From contig JAPDOI010000064.1 in the NCBI GenBank assembly GCA_029168955.1, positions 2,046,001 to 2,110,000 on the forward strand: a stretch of DNA of 64,000 nucleotides. Reading direction: 5' to 3'. Numbering within the stretch: position 1 is the stretch's first letter; every line of letters starts with the position of its first letter. Source of the stretch: Aplectana chamaeleonis. Taxonomy: Eukaryota > Nematoda > Chromadorea > Rhabditida > Cosmocercidae. Shown here piece by piece: positions 52,301 through 57,359 of this stretch. Made by a program: the position numbers and the translations under genes. The notes beneath the pieces were generated by a model. The model was not told the origin of the DNA. It worked only from the letters and a program-made list of their open reading frames with translations, and did no database searches.

Positions 52301-54796
52301 CGTCCGCTCCACCTTTTCCATGGTGGTCACCATGGATATGAGGAAATTTACGCTTTTGCTGTTTCCATCCGGCCATTTTCGGGGAAAATGCGGGAAAATG
52401 TTCGAAAAATAAAACTTCCCGTGTCTTACTCCCCGTATCAAACTCTATCACGCCATCTCCGCTGTTATTTTCGTCTTCTTCACCCACATTTTCTTCTTTA
52501 GTTCTCCTCTTTCTCCAAAAATTTTCGATTGTCCCCTTCTTTCTTCTATCTACATCGCTGTTGCATCTATCCGTTCTCTTATTGGATTTCACTGGATTTG
52601 ATACTTTTCTAAATCTCTTGCATTTCTAGCTAGGTTCTTTATGTTCTTCCTCTGTTATCTCTCACTCGCGCCTGTCCTGCATTTATCTTTCTCCTATACC
52701 TTTCGAGAATTTTTCCCTCCATCCTACATCTCCCATTTTTCGTTTTTTTTTTGCTCTACTAATATCGCATCCTCTCCCATTCTCTCGTTTGTGGGTTTCA
52801 ACCCTTCCTCCTTAAATTTTTTCCGTCTTTCTGACCGTCCGTTCATAGCTTCGAACAGTTACCTGGTCTTCATGACGCAGACAAAACGAGGTTACAACAG
52901 TAGTCACGGCATCGCAACGGTGAAATCTCAGATTGGTCGAGGTTCCTGCCCGGTGTTCTTGCGATGATAGGATAGGTCCACTAAACTATTGCGTGAAATC
53001 CAGTGTCATTCTTATCTACCCTAAAGCTTTCACTCCCAGTTTCTGCTTTCCTGCCTTCCATTCTCCCCTTCTCTAGTTTGTAGTTTTTCCGGTAAACCCT
53101 GTCCCAAATGAGATGGCAAGCGAGGAGTCCAAAGAAGCAACGCTCCCTCTCTGCGTCTCTGACGTTTTTGGATTACGGTAAGACAAGGCGTGCGCAAATG
53201 ACGTGCGCGACGCAGCATCTGTCTAAAAACAGAATCCATCGCGGCTGGCGCGGCGGTTTGAATTTGAAGATTTTTTCTTGGGGAAACAAGCCAAGGACCT
53301 CACTATACATCAAGAGCGAGTATAACGATCATTTTCAGCGAAAATATAGTATACAGCAATGGAAGTAGGACCTGGTGAGGTTGCGGACTCTTCCTAGCAT
53401 ACTGTAGTCTGATTGTGTTATCACTCATTTTTCGAAATAAATGAGATGGGTCGGTGAGTTTTCGTTTCCACTCTCCCAGTTTCACCTGTTTTCATTGCTT
53501 CCACAGATGCAGTCATATCGGTGAAAGCACAGACTCACCGATCTATCACCGCTATTTCGGAAAAATGAGTGATACCACTAATAAACTACCGTATATTATG
53601 ACGAGTCCGCAACCTCACCAGGTCCTACAATACCGCTCGTAGGATTTGGTCAGAAAGCGAGCGAGGTCGGGTTTTCGCGTCTTTTTTGTATAACTCGCTT
53701 CAAAGTCAATTTTGAGCGAAACCAGGGAGATATTCGTGATCCTCGCGTTGAGGGCTACACAATGGTTTAGCCTTTGTGGTGATTACGTTGAGTACTACAG
53801 AAGTTCCGTACCGTGATGCATGGTGCGCTACCGTCTCCGCCTGCGTTTTCCTGTGTCTACCGTATATTGAGAGCTGGTTGATTGCGAAATATCATGGTTC
53901 TCCACGAAATCCTTACAATAGCTACACCATTGGATAGCTCTCCACGCCTGGATTATGAACATCCTCCTAGTTTCGCTCAAATTTGATTTTGAAGCGAGTC
54001 ATACAAAAAAGACGCGAGAACCTGACCTCGCTCGTTTTCTTACCAAATCCTTTGAGCGGTATTGTATTTCCATTGCTGTAGACTGTAACGCAAAAATGAT
54101 GAAGTATGCGGAAAAAGGAAATGAGAACGTGAAAAACTCGATGAATTCTGTTTTGGTTTACGGTAAGACATGCTTCGTCGCGCACGTAATTTGCGTTCGC
54201 GACGTCTTACCGTAATCCAAAATCGTCAGAGATGCAAAGGGAGCGCCGCTTCTTTGGATTCTTCCCTTGCCATCTCGTTTGAGACAGAGTATACCACCTT
54301 CCGTCTTATCCCTTCCTCTACAACTAAAAAAAAGCCTAGCTCCGTATCTCTTATCTCATTTTAACCCTGCTCTCATGCGCTCATGGAGCGTCCTCCGAAC
54401 CTCCTTCACATTGTTCTTAACTCCTTGTGCTTGCAGTAGCGTAAATATTAGGCTTTTCCAGGAGTCTATGGAATCACTAATTCACCACTTCAAGTTCTTT
54501 ACTGAGGGATATCAAGTTCCACCTGGAGCGACGTATGTGCCTATTGAGGCACCCAAGGGAGAGTTTGGAGTATATCTGGTCGCTGATGGCACAAGCAAAC
54601 CTTATAGGTAATGAAATTTTCGTTGTGCTAGTACACGGTCGATCTGTGCACATTTATCCATTTTAGGTGTTACATACGTGCTCCTGGATTCCCGCATTTG
54701 GCCGCTATCCACGATATTTGTTACATGTCATTGATTGCTGACGTCGTAGCTGTTATTGGTACATTGGATATCGTGTTTGGTGAAGTAGATCGATAG
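13202..54796 (+). CDS. gas-1: Mitochondrial complex I 49 kDa subunit (NDUFS2), 12 exons over 41.6 kb
   Basis: Encodes the core subunit of NADH:ubiquinone oxidoreductase that, with NDUFS7, forms the quinone pocket at the matrix face of the inner mitochondrial membrane. Exons total 1,428 nt (475 codons plus TAG), the usual family length. All introns are GT-AG and all phases fit. Codons 1-30 look like a mitochondrial presequence, followed by the nematode-type [11 protein letters not shown]. Family hallmarks in order: [12 protein letters not shown] (quinone-site histidines), [18 protein letters not shown] (quinone-contacting tyrosine), [75 protein letters not shown], and VFGEVDR at the end. Oddities: HRGTEK is HRATEK, and the conserved SKGHM near the C-terminus is CYMSL. 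It may be gas-1 or its paralogue nduf-2.2. Introns 1 and 3 are about 15 kb each and full of mobile elements. Confidence 0.93.
13385..13545 (+). repeat. Interspersed repeat, GGCGAAATTCACATGGTTCC family
   Basis: Starts gcgaaattcacatggttcc, continues through gtgcggagcgg, acagtgagagaaggg and cgcgccgctcg, and ends gacgttttatag. Recognisable copies occur at 29222-29372 (same sense), 57260-57355 and 51480-51575 (opposite sense), with a weak match at 62438-62520. Confidence 0.7.
13768..13779. repeat. Target-site duplication of LINE copy A, left
   Basis: gtacagtaggta, repeated exactly at 17233-17244 right after the LINE's (aag)n tail. Confidence 0.9.
13780..17232 (+). mobile_element. LINE copy A, full length, coding but frameshifted
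   Basis: 3,453 bp between 12-bp target duplications, ending in (aag)n. The single ORF begins almost at the 5' end: 2A-like GVERNPGP (about 13960), PHD finger (CATC, VQCFGC, WVHFSC, FRCVLC), AP endonuclease ([43 protein letters not shown]), reverse transcriptase ([60 protein letters not shown] at about 16116-16130) and a C-terminal Cys/His motif ([18 protein letters not shown]). At least five frameshifts break it (near 14280, 14550, 15250, 15570 and 15710). The motifs place it among APE-type LINEs near the Jockey/CR1/Ingi groups; I cannot fix the clade. Confidence 0.93.
15846..17192 (+). pseudogene. LINE copy A reverse transcriptase C-terminal half, open
   Basis: 448 codons without a stop, covering RT motifs from LDLTKAF through AYADD, the thumb/linker ([35 protein letters not shown]) and the terminal CPDCG...HLFDCP motif, ending in NL and a TGA. 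Upstream frameshifts mean it cannot be made as part of the full polyprotein, so it is listed as a pseudogene fragment. Confidence 0.85.
17233..17244. repeat. Target-site duplication of LINE copy A, right
   Basis: gtacagtaggta, identical to 13768-13779. Confidence 0.9.
17540..17760 (-). repeat. Fragment related to the ~1-kb inverted-repeat element of introns 6 and 8
   Basis: Shares ttgtaccttccaaaa, cgaaaatctggaaacagacc-like sequence, and the stretch on events 'gtcagcgctcaaaataact' with the elements at 45600 and 50385. Only an internal part is present. Confidence 0.5.
18130..18606 (-). pseudogene. CR1/T1-like reverse transcriptase C-terminal fragment
   Basis: The minus strand reads [50 protein letters not shown] and SKPELSRA. 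After frame changes it continues with pieces such as [24 protein letters not shown] and [11 protein letters not shown]. This is the thumb/linker region common to nematode CR1-like elements and is distinct from the main LINE family here. The catalytic domain is absent. Confidence 0.75.
18700..19283. other. Intronic; AT-rich palindromic stretch, no gene
   Basis: 19175-19250 contains short inverted runs of ttacttgtaatataa and ttatattacttgtaagttac. Similar sequence recurs around 38.69-38.74 kb. Otherwise nothing supported. Confidence 0.4.
19284..19291. repeat. 8-bp target duplication (left) of hAT-like element
   Basis: gtggccat, repeated exactly at 23300-23307. Confidence 0.85.
20200..20345. repeat. 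Miniature inverted-repeat element inside the hAT-like element
   Basis: ctgaaggttggctcaaactcggtgc pairs with gcaccgagcttgagccagccttca around a short ~20-bp loop. Related in sequence to the element at 38745-38889 (gcaccgagcttgcgccaaccttca). Confidence 0.75.
20517..20702. repeat. Miniature element, GGTCCGTGGCTTG family, well-preserved copy
   Basis: ttaggtccgtggcttgtttc and cctcaagaaaaaacattcaa at the left are repeated inversely at the right (ttgaatgttttttcttgagg, aaacaagccacggacctaa). 186 bp. Inner arms also pair (accgcttctggcg). No ORF beyond chance. Confidence 0.88.
20722..20911. repeat. 190-bp miniature element, TAAAGGCAGTGTTC family
   Basis: Left end taaaggcagtgttcgcgatt is inverse to aatcgtgaacactgccttta-like sequence at the right. 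A truncated right end of the same family (cgtgaacactgcctttaa) sits at 63421-63438. Confidence 0.85.
21322..21330. repeat. Target-site duplication of LINE copy B, left
   Basis: gcacgcttc, repeated at 22720-22728. The last bases overlap the cttctt tail, so the true length is 7-9 bp. Confidence 0.75.
21331..22719 (-). mobile_element. LINE copy B, 5'-truncated, RT half open
   Basis: Minus-strand copy of the same LINE: (ttc)n tail at 21331, coding end at 21365, truncated at its 5' side within the RT ([14 protein letters not shown]). The frame is open for about 450 codons with [21 protein letters not shown], the linker [19 protein letters not shown] and [18 protein letters not shown]. 5' truncation and a short target duplication fit target-primed insertion. 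Lack of endonuclease and N-terminal domains makes it non-autonomous. Confidence 0.9.
23530..23538. repeat. Target-site duplication of LINE copy C, left
   Basis: gttacatgt (aagttacatgt if tail-overlapping bases are counted), repeated at 26895-26903. Confidence 0.85.
23539..26894 (+). mobile_element. LINE copy C, full length, heavily decayed
   Basis: Starts at the family 5' end (gctgccgagatg) and ends in (gaa)n, between 9-11 bp duplications. The 2A-like motif is degraded to ERNSGP. PHD-finger cysteines are intact (CATC, VQCLGC, WLHLSC, FRCVLC). The endonuclease has GDFNAH, but a TGA at 24408 stops the frame and SDHIPV has become SAYVPV. The RT lacks about 100 bp including the GVPQGG segment (near 25735-25745), and YADD reads YAHN. 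The C-terminal motif [18 protein letters not shown] persists. Confidence 0.9.
26895..27912. other. End of intron 1; no element resolved
   Basis: Apart from short repeats of ttacatgtaac and cgtaac near 26.9-27.0 kb, I see no paired ends or coding sequence. Open frames at 27.15-27.8 kb overlap on both strands and look like chance. Confidence 0.4.
27913..28043 (+). CDS. gas-1: NDUFS2 exon 2
   Basis: Acceptor ctatacttaag; 131 nt, phase 0 to 2; encodes [20 protein letters not shown] through FEGKKR, the variable N-terminal domain. Donor cg/gtgggt. The acceptor is weak, so the 5' edge may be slightly off. Confidence 0.75.
28156..28249 (+). CDS. gas-1: NDUFS2 exon 3
   Basis: Acceptor cgttttag, donor gag/gtaggc. 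Encodes [20 protein letters not shown] and [11 protein letters not shown], the signature with both quinone-site histidines. Confidence 0.95.
28623..28775 (-). pseudogene. RTE-type LINE, extreme C-terminus
   Basis: The minus strand reads [20 protein letters not shown], then [17 protein letters not shown], then [12 protein letters not shown] and a TGA at 28623. This W-x(n)-AENR-x-W...TAHL ending is typical of nematode RTE-like ORFs. A tga-ct-rich 3' tail (28570-28620) follows. It may belong to the same family as the RT fragment at 2457-2930. Confidence 0.75.
29222..29372 (+). repeat. Interspersed repeat, GGCGAAATTCACATGGTTCC family
   Basis: Same sense and order as 13385-13545: ggcgaaattcacttggttcc, gtgggaagcggagggtagag, cgcgccgctcgcgcctcg, gacgttttata. 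About 80 percent similar by eye. Confidence 0.7.
29598..30813. repeat. Large foldback element, arms of about 430-580 bp
   Basis: The left arm runs from 29598 to about 30180, the right from about 30388 to 30813. Inverse landmarks: gaaaagagcgtcatct at the left and gacgctctttcgaa at the right; ggtttcggagaata; gtgggccacac; accacgctggactc; ataggaagcggaacaaggt. The left arm is longer because of an internal duplication around gtccagcgtggtcga and gaccagcgtggtcga. No ORF of interest. Confidence 0.85.
31190..31237 (+). repeat. (CCGCCT)n-like microsatellite
   Basis: About 48 bp of ccgcctccgcca units; it would code for polyproline in one frame, but no gene context supports coding. Confidence 0.85.
31614..34610 (+). 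repeat. 3-kb minisatellite, 21-bp monomer, open on both strands
   Basis: About 140 copies of a 21-bp unit such as gtgtgcaggacctcagtagga, alternating with variants (gacatcatggaat, gacgtcgtagaat, gaccccagtaggg, gacccctgtaaggatga). Variants form longer composite units that recur in blocks, for example the runs at 32.0-32.35 and 33.46-33.75 kb. Because 21 is divisible by 3, all frames are periodic. The plus strand encodes runs of VQDLSRS heptads, the minus strand VLHTPTE heptads, with frames up to about 390 codons. Occasional 1-2 base indels break the frame. It lies wholly inside intron 3 of the complex I gene; no splice-linked start or stop was found, so I call it a satellite rather than a gene. 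Confidence 0.93.
34961..35325 (+). repeat. Dispersed repeat, copy 1 (pair of 55218-55626)
   Basis: Begins tcgttcgcgctg, contains ctcaatttcatgattgagcc (itself a palindrome), cctttttcctagaatgttgg and catgggccccttc, and ends ccaagctacgcaaaaac. The second copy, in the same sense, lies 20 kb downstream. Confidence 0.85.
35723..36533. repeat. Near-perfect 240-bp inverted repeat with 328-bp spacer
   Basis: Arms 35723-35963 and 36292-36533 are inverse with only a few differences by eye (landmarks gttgggctccgcagaaaagg, atgatactatatgcagataa, gcaggagctctatcaatta). The highest arm identity of the long foldbacks in this window, so probably the youngest. No ORF in arms or spacer resembles a transposase. 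Confidence 0.9.
36800..37150. repeat. Imperfect inverted repeat
   Basis: caactccaaacccgtagcgg, ttattcgccattcgaaggtct at the left correspond inversely to gaccttgaaatggcgaataa and ctacggctttgga at the right. AT-rich, no ORF. Confidence 0.6.
37601..37796. repeat. 196-bp palindromic miniature element
   Basis: tggagtccaccaagagtgtc and tcatttacttatcaat at the left pair with attgataagtaaatga and gacactcttggtggactcca at the right; inner cggtcgactgg also pairs. A 15-bp perfect palindrome (tggacgaagcgattt) lies just upstream at 37499-37536. Confidence 0.85.
38273..38617 (+). pseudogene. LINE copy E: 3' end only
   Basis: 5'-truncated copy of the main LINE starting within the C-terminal domain ([17 protein letters not shown]). 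It includes [18 protein letters not shown] and a shortened Cys/His motif ([15 protein letters not shown], first Cys changed, a few residues lost), and ends VAQFLNL plus a gaaaaagaagag tail. Confidence 0.85.
38745..38889. repeat. Palindromic miniature element, 145 bp
   Basis: cagtcggcatggatcctagtgata pairs with tatcactaggatacatgccgactg; aaatttggcgcaaactc pairs with gagcttgcgccaacctt. Sister of the element at 20200-20345. Confidence 0.85.
39060..39235. repeat. Two adjacent hairpins
   Basis: 39088-39123: caagcctgctgct pairs with agcagcaagcttg. 39183-39232: gatccctctcatcctcatgg pairs with ccatgagggatgagggatc. Upstream of LINE copy D; no coding content. Confidence 0.6.
39345..39352. repeat. Target-site duplication of LINE copy D, left
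   Basis: atggaccc (one more t is ambiguous with the tail), repeated at 42783-42790. Confidence 0.85.
40401..41342 (-). pseudogene. LINE copy D reverse transcriptase core, open
   Basis: 313 codons carrying RT fingers and palm from [20 protein letters not shown] to [14 protein letters not shown]. All expected RT blocks are present, but it is cut off from the rest of the ORF by frameshifts on both sides. Confidence 0.85.
42031..42624 (-). pseudogene. LINE copy D N-terminal region (2A-like, PHD finger, endonuclease start)
   Basis: Frame begins at the ERNPGP motif, then [26 protein letters not shown], and shifts frame near 42470; the endonuclease text [18 protein letters not shown] continues in the next frame (42125-42541). 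Confidence 0.8.
42880..43163. repeat. Miniature element, CCAGGGTTGAGCAGG family
   Basis: Ends ccagggttgagcagg and cctgctcaaccctgg are perfect inverses; next to them gttgcgactcggcacaacgg and ggcgcaacgg are related. 284 bp, with poly-G runs near both inner arms. A diverged copy lies at 55872-56210, and a degraded relative around 47.07-47.30 kb. Confidence 0.85.
43333..43413 (+). CDS. gas-1: NDUFS2 exon 4
   Basis: Acceptor ctcagtttag, donor cag/gtaaga; 27 codons, phase 0. PHIGLLHR is kept (its Arg is the methylated residue in mammals), but the next residue is Ala instead of the near-invariant Gly. Confidence 0.93.
43522..43642 (+). CDS. gas-1: NDUFS2 exon 5
   Basis: Acceptor tagttgtttag, donor cgaa/gtgaga; encodes [20 protein letters not shown] through PPRAKYIR, with the conserved quinone-site Tyr in RLDY. 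Confidence 0.95.
43714..43815 (+). CDS. gas-1: NDUFS2 exon 6
   Basis: Acceptor atattccag, donor gaag/gtgact; encodes [20 protein letters not shown] and [13 protein letters not shown]. Confidence 0.95.
44130..45590 (-). pseudogene. Second LINE family: RT and C-terminal fragment
   Basis: The minus strand encodes a related but distinct [13 protein letters not shown] near 45540, [20 protein letters not shown] near 45210, then the catalytic YADD written as stop-ADD (TAA at about 45168), [59 protein letters not shown], and [20 protein letters not shown] at the C-terminus. It shares the ADLRCGH/HLH-EA architecture with the main LINE but is diverged. Stops and frameshifts throughout. Lies in intron 6. 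Confidence 0.85.
45600..46671. repeat. ~1.07-kb inverted-repeat element, copy 1 (intron 6)
   Basis: Left end gcttacaacggaagtataca and cggatctgccaaaacgacta pair inversely with tagtcgttttggcagatccg and ttgtatacttcccttgttagc at the right. Inside, ctcaataaaaaatgcgcagta and tactgcgcacttttactatcgag also pair. No transposase. A second copy sits in intron 8 (50385-51404). Confidence 0.88.
46672..49615. other. Remainder of intron 6; repeat-derived, no gene
   Basis: Holds a poly-G run (46674-46684), a degraded CCAGGGTTGAGCAGG-type repeat (about 47066-47300 with ccgttgcgccaagtttctgcg), a small hairpin (47787-47845, ttcatactcc with ggagtatgaa) and otherwise anonymous sequence. Open frames overlap on both strands. 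Confidence 0.45.
49616..49749 (+). CDS. gas-1: NDUFS2 exon 7
   Basis: Acceptor gtttttag, donor aag/gtctgt; completes [19 protein letters not shown], then [20 protein letters not shown] and IYDWAVK. Confidence 0.95.
50149..50224 (+). CDS. gas-1: NDUFS2 exon 8
   Basis: Acceptor gttttatag, donor attg/gtaatt; encodes [20 protein letters not shown] and RTIDI. Confidence 0.93.
50385..51404. repeat. ~1.02-kb inverted-repeat element, copy 2 (intron 8)
   Basis: Ends gcttacaagggaagtg and tcccctgttagc with inner gcgtttaccactaaa/ggcggtaaacgc are inverse. Interior matches copy 1: cgaatctggagtcc, tactgcgcacttttactattgagccac, ccaattagagggctctgaaagcg. Confidence 0.85.
51480..51575 (-). repeat. Interspersed repeat, GGCGAAATTCACATGGTTCC family, diverged
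   Basis: Inverse sense: cttcccgctgtctctaccctcgctccgcacaagcgcgctagg then aaatttggc, corresponding in order to 29222-29330. Confidence 0.5.
51690..51849 (+). CDS. gas-1: NDUFS2 exon 9
   Basis: Acceptor ccttttccag, donor gacag/gttgga; encodes [40 protein letters not shown] and [13 protein letters not shown]. Confidence 0.95.
51909..52038 (+). CDS. gas-1: NDUFS2 exon 10
   Basis: Acceptor catattgcag, donor aag/gtatga; encodes [40 protein letters not shown] and EMK. Confidence 0.95.
53239..53302 (+). repeat. Half copy of the GGTCCGTGGCTTG miniature element
   Basis: ggctggcgcggcggtttgaa, gattttttcttgg and aacaagccaaggacct match the right half of 20517-20702; the left half is absent. Confidence 0.75.
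53347..54083. repeat. Middle foldback, split by an inserted miniature element
   Basis: gtatacagcaatggaa (left, 53350) then, after the insertion, caataccgctcgtaggatttgg and agcgagcgaggtc pair with gacctcgctcg, ccaaatcctttgagcggtatt and ttccattgctgtagac at the right. Inner cgcgtcttttttgtataactcgcttcaaa also pairs with its inverse near 54000. Confidence 0.82.
53365..53628. repeat. 264-bp miniature element inserted in the middle foldback
   Basis: gtaggacctggtgaggttgcgg pairs with ccgcaacctcaccaggtcctac; inner tgttatcactcatttttcg pairs with cggaaaaatgagtgata, and atcggtgag/ctcaccgat also pair. Related to 4796-5048. Confidence 0.88.
54462..54607 (+). CDS. gas-1: NDUFS2 exon 11
   Basis: Acceptor gcttttccag, donor tatag/gtaatg; encodes [40 protein letters not shown] and ADGTSKPYR. 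Confidence 0.95.
54667..54796 (+). CDS. gas-1: NDUFS2 exon 12 (terminal)
   Basis: Acceptor cattttag; encodes [42 protein letters not shown] and TAG at 54794. The usual MSKGHML is replaced by ICYMSLI and GTQD by GTLD. The reading frame and the final VFGEVDR are otherwise exact. Confidence 0.93.
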
Positions 54797-55084
54797 ATAC
54801 ATAGCTGAAGAAGAATATTTTATTAATGTTTCGATTGTGCAGGTCTCTAGTGTAGTCTATATTTGGCATGTAGCAAAGGTTATGAATGACGTATTAGTTT
54901 TGGTTGTTGTTTTCATTCCAGAAGGGATACGAAATGAATCTTCTAGTGCCGTGGTTCTCGTTATTCGAACCAGAACTGCAGGGGTTAATCGTGATTTCTC
55001 CCAGTGATTATATTTCTATTGAAAGTTACCATTCGTGTACTAATCAAGTCAAAAATGGCTCAGCCATCGTGAAGGACATGAAAT

Positions 55085-55213
55085 AGTTTTTCCTCTCCAT
55101 TGCAGCCACGAAGAGGGTATTCTCATAGGCTCAGAAACCGGCCGACTAAGGTTGGATTCGTCCATAGGTCCATTGTAGTTAGCGTGGTAGGCTTCTTCGG
55201 GTAATTGATTAAA
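55085..55213 (-). pseudogene. LINE copy G: 3' end only
   Basis: The minus strand matches the last ~35 codons of the main LINE (LPEEAYHANYNGPMDESNLS, then the VAEFLNL-equivalent end) followed by the ctgcaatgg 3' end. 5'-truncated. Confidence 0.75.
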
Positions 55214-55217
55214 GGCA

Positions 55218-55626
55218 TCGTTCGCGCTGAAAATCATTTTTCATGCTCAATTTCATGATTGAGCCCGGTAGACCACTTTGGTAAACTTTGGCGCTTCAAA
55301 AACGTGGGGCAATGAGGTTGGAAAGCGTCAAAGATGAAGATCAGCCAGCGAACCTCACCAGTCCTCTAGCGCTTTTTCCTAGAATGTTGGTGCGACCGTA
55401 AGACAACATGAAAAATAGTTACGGCACGAACTCCACATGCAGAAAAACTCCGAAAATGACAGTGACGAGGCCCCCGAATGCAGAAAAACTTCAAAAAGTA
55501 TTTGGGCGCGAAATTCAAATTCCTATTTACAACGTGTTCTGATTGACTTTTCTTTTCAAATTAGGGTTTTTCATGGGCCCCTTCGACATTTTCGTTCACT
55601 AGAGAGGCCAAGCTACACAAAAACAT
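55218..55626 (+). repeat. Dispersed repeat, copy 2 (pair of 34961-35325)
   Basis: Same order of landmarks as copy 1, with an internal duplication of the gcagaaaaactccgaaaa segment (55437-55500). Confidence 0.85.
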
Positions 55627-55694
55627 GAAAAAATAATATACGGTTTTCTGCGAGTACGATGCCTTTAAGTTCTTAGTATTATGGCCGTTACTAC

Positions 55695-55803
55695 CGAATT
55701 CCGGGCATGCGTCGGGTAGGACATCAGCATAATTGAACGTCCACAGCGCAACGAAGCGAGGGGCACTGCACCCAGGATAGAATTTATAGCCGTCTTTTCA
55801 AGA
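55695..55803 (-). pseudogene. LINE copy H: short C-terminal fragment
   Basis: The minus strand reads LEKTAINSILGAVPLASLRC then GRSIMLMSYPTHAR, matching the [10 protein letters not shown]...[14 protein letters not shown] region of the main LINE with an internal deletion. Confidence 0.65.
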
Positions 55804-55871
55804 TGTCGTCGCGGGGTTGTGAAATTTTTCAACGGGGGGGGGTCCCAAATTTTGGCCCGAAATTAGAGGCT

Positions 55872-56210
55872 AGGGCAGGGTTGAGCAGGCCGTTGCGCCA
55901 GTTTTCGGCAGAACTACGACCCCCCCTTTTGGCCGAAAATTCGGAAAATTTTTACGATCTCCGTCTCGAGATAAAAAGATTGTTTTGGCTTTTTGTGTGA
56001 CAAATTTAGGAAAAAATTCCGTTGTGGTTATGGAAGACAATTTTCCTATTCCTACTTTATTTTGCCCTATCGAATGGTTTGGAAAAAATTCCACATTTTC
56101 TCCGAAAAATTTCAAGCCCTTCCCCTCGAATTTTCATTTTCTCTGAAAAATTGCTATAATTTTTACGACCCCCATTGTGCCAAGTCGCAACCGTGTTCAA
56201 CCCTGGGCTA
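55872..56210. repeat. Miniature element, CCAGGGTTGAGCAGG family, second copy
   Basis: gcagggttgagcagg at the left and gttcaaccctggg at the right, with ccgttgcgccagttttcg and gtgccaagtcgcaacc as in 42880-43163, orientation reversed. About 340 bp. Confidence 0.75.
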
Positions 56211-56424
56211 GGGGGATCGCAAAAATCTCGGACCAAAAATGAAAATTTCTGAAAGGGAAAAAGGTAGATATCACTTTCCACTACCTGAAAATTTCAACAT
56301 TTTTTTGCAATAAAATACCCAAAATTTACACCCGGGGGGTCGCAAAATTTTGGATTTTTGGAAAAAGAATTGATGGCCGGGAGGGAGGTCGCTTCGGAAA
56401 TTTACCGAGCACCCCGCTTAACCC

Positions 56425-56500
56425 TGCAGCAGATGGGTGCGTTTTTGTAGTGGGTCGTGCCATCTTCACAGATTGACTTTGTTTGGAACGTCGGTACATG
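56425..56500 (-). pseudogene. LINE copy I: tiny fragment
   Basis: The minus strand matches VPNKVNL and, after a shift, KMARPTTKTHPSAA, equivalent to the [18 protein letters not shown] stretch and its second-frame text in copy C. Short; moderate support. Confidence 0.45.
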
Positions 56501-57029
56501 GGATAGTTGATAAAAAACTCATTGACAGTTTTTTGGAACTTCGCCAACATGTGGCGGGTCTTTCGTGACCTGATGGTGAACTGGCCGCTTGCACGGGGAG
56601 TGCATAAGGGCTCGAACGGAGTCCCGTCGCTGAAAGGAGCGGCAGCATGCAAGGGAGGAGTATCGATCCTGCTGCGCCGTATGATCGTTTCTCGTCCATT
56701 GCATGCTGCCCCGCATTTCGGCGGCGCGACTCTATTCAGCCCCTACGATCGAGACATGGAAGGGAGCAGATGGGTTACCGTAAAATACACCCAGTGCTTT
56801 CATATTCGCATCCGATGACTGACGCCTTTTTGTCTGAAATAGATTTCATTCATGCCTTGTTCCTTTTTTCTGCTAGTATCAATCTTTTATCAATATTCAG
56901 ACGTAAAAAAGCTGTTCCTGGTACGAACAGATGTGTACAGCCACAGGTACGTCTGGTTTCCAACTAAAACCTCATTTTTTTCATAATTGCATACCATGTG
57001 CACTAGAGATGCTGTTTATCCATTGCTAA

Positions 57030-57147
57030 GGCCTAGTGCATACTTCCCGCGACGAGCGACGCGACATAGTGATTGTCATCTGTATCGACCAAAAATCGAT
57101 ATTGCTGATGTGCACTGTCGCGCGTCGCGGGAAGTATGCACTAGGCC
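57030..57147. repeat. 118-bp palindromic miniature element
   Basis: ggcctagtgcatacttcccg and cgacgagcgacgcgaca at the left pair with tgtcgcgcgtcgcg and cgggaagtatgcactaggcc at the right. The terminal 20 bp are perfect. Confidence 0.88.
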
Positions 57148-57259
57148 GAAGACACTATTCCACCTTTCCGACTTGATCTCAGTTTCTATCCAGAAAACTT
57201 TGCCTGAGCGCATATTTGGGGTGTTGTGCACGAATTACGGTTTTATGGAAGATTACGGA

Positions 57260-57355
57260 AGGTTACGTAACCTACCTGCCCTTCGCTCTCTCACTGTCTC
57301 TAACCTCCGCTCCACACCAGCACGCGTAGGATCCATGTGAATTTTGCCGTTTTCT
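57260..57355 (-). repeat. Interspersed repeat, GGCGAAATTCACATGGTTCC family
   Basis: Inverse sense: ttcgctctctcactgtctct, ctccgctccacaccagcacg, cgtaggatccatgtgaattt, gccgttt. Confidence 0.65.
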
Positions 57356-57359
57356 AGCC

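Larger units (their letters stand above)
53085..54301. repeat. Outer foldback of a three-level nest (intron 10)
   Basis: Left arm about 53085-53245, right arm about 54140-54301. Inverse landmarks: atgagatggcaag, tccaaagaagc, gctccct, tttttggattacggtaagac, acagaat.catcg. The middle holds other elements that inserted later. Confidence 0.8.
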
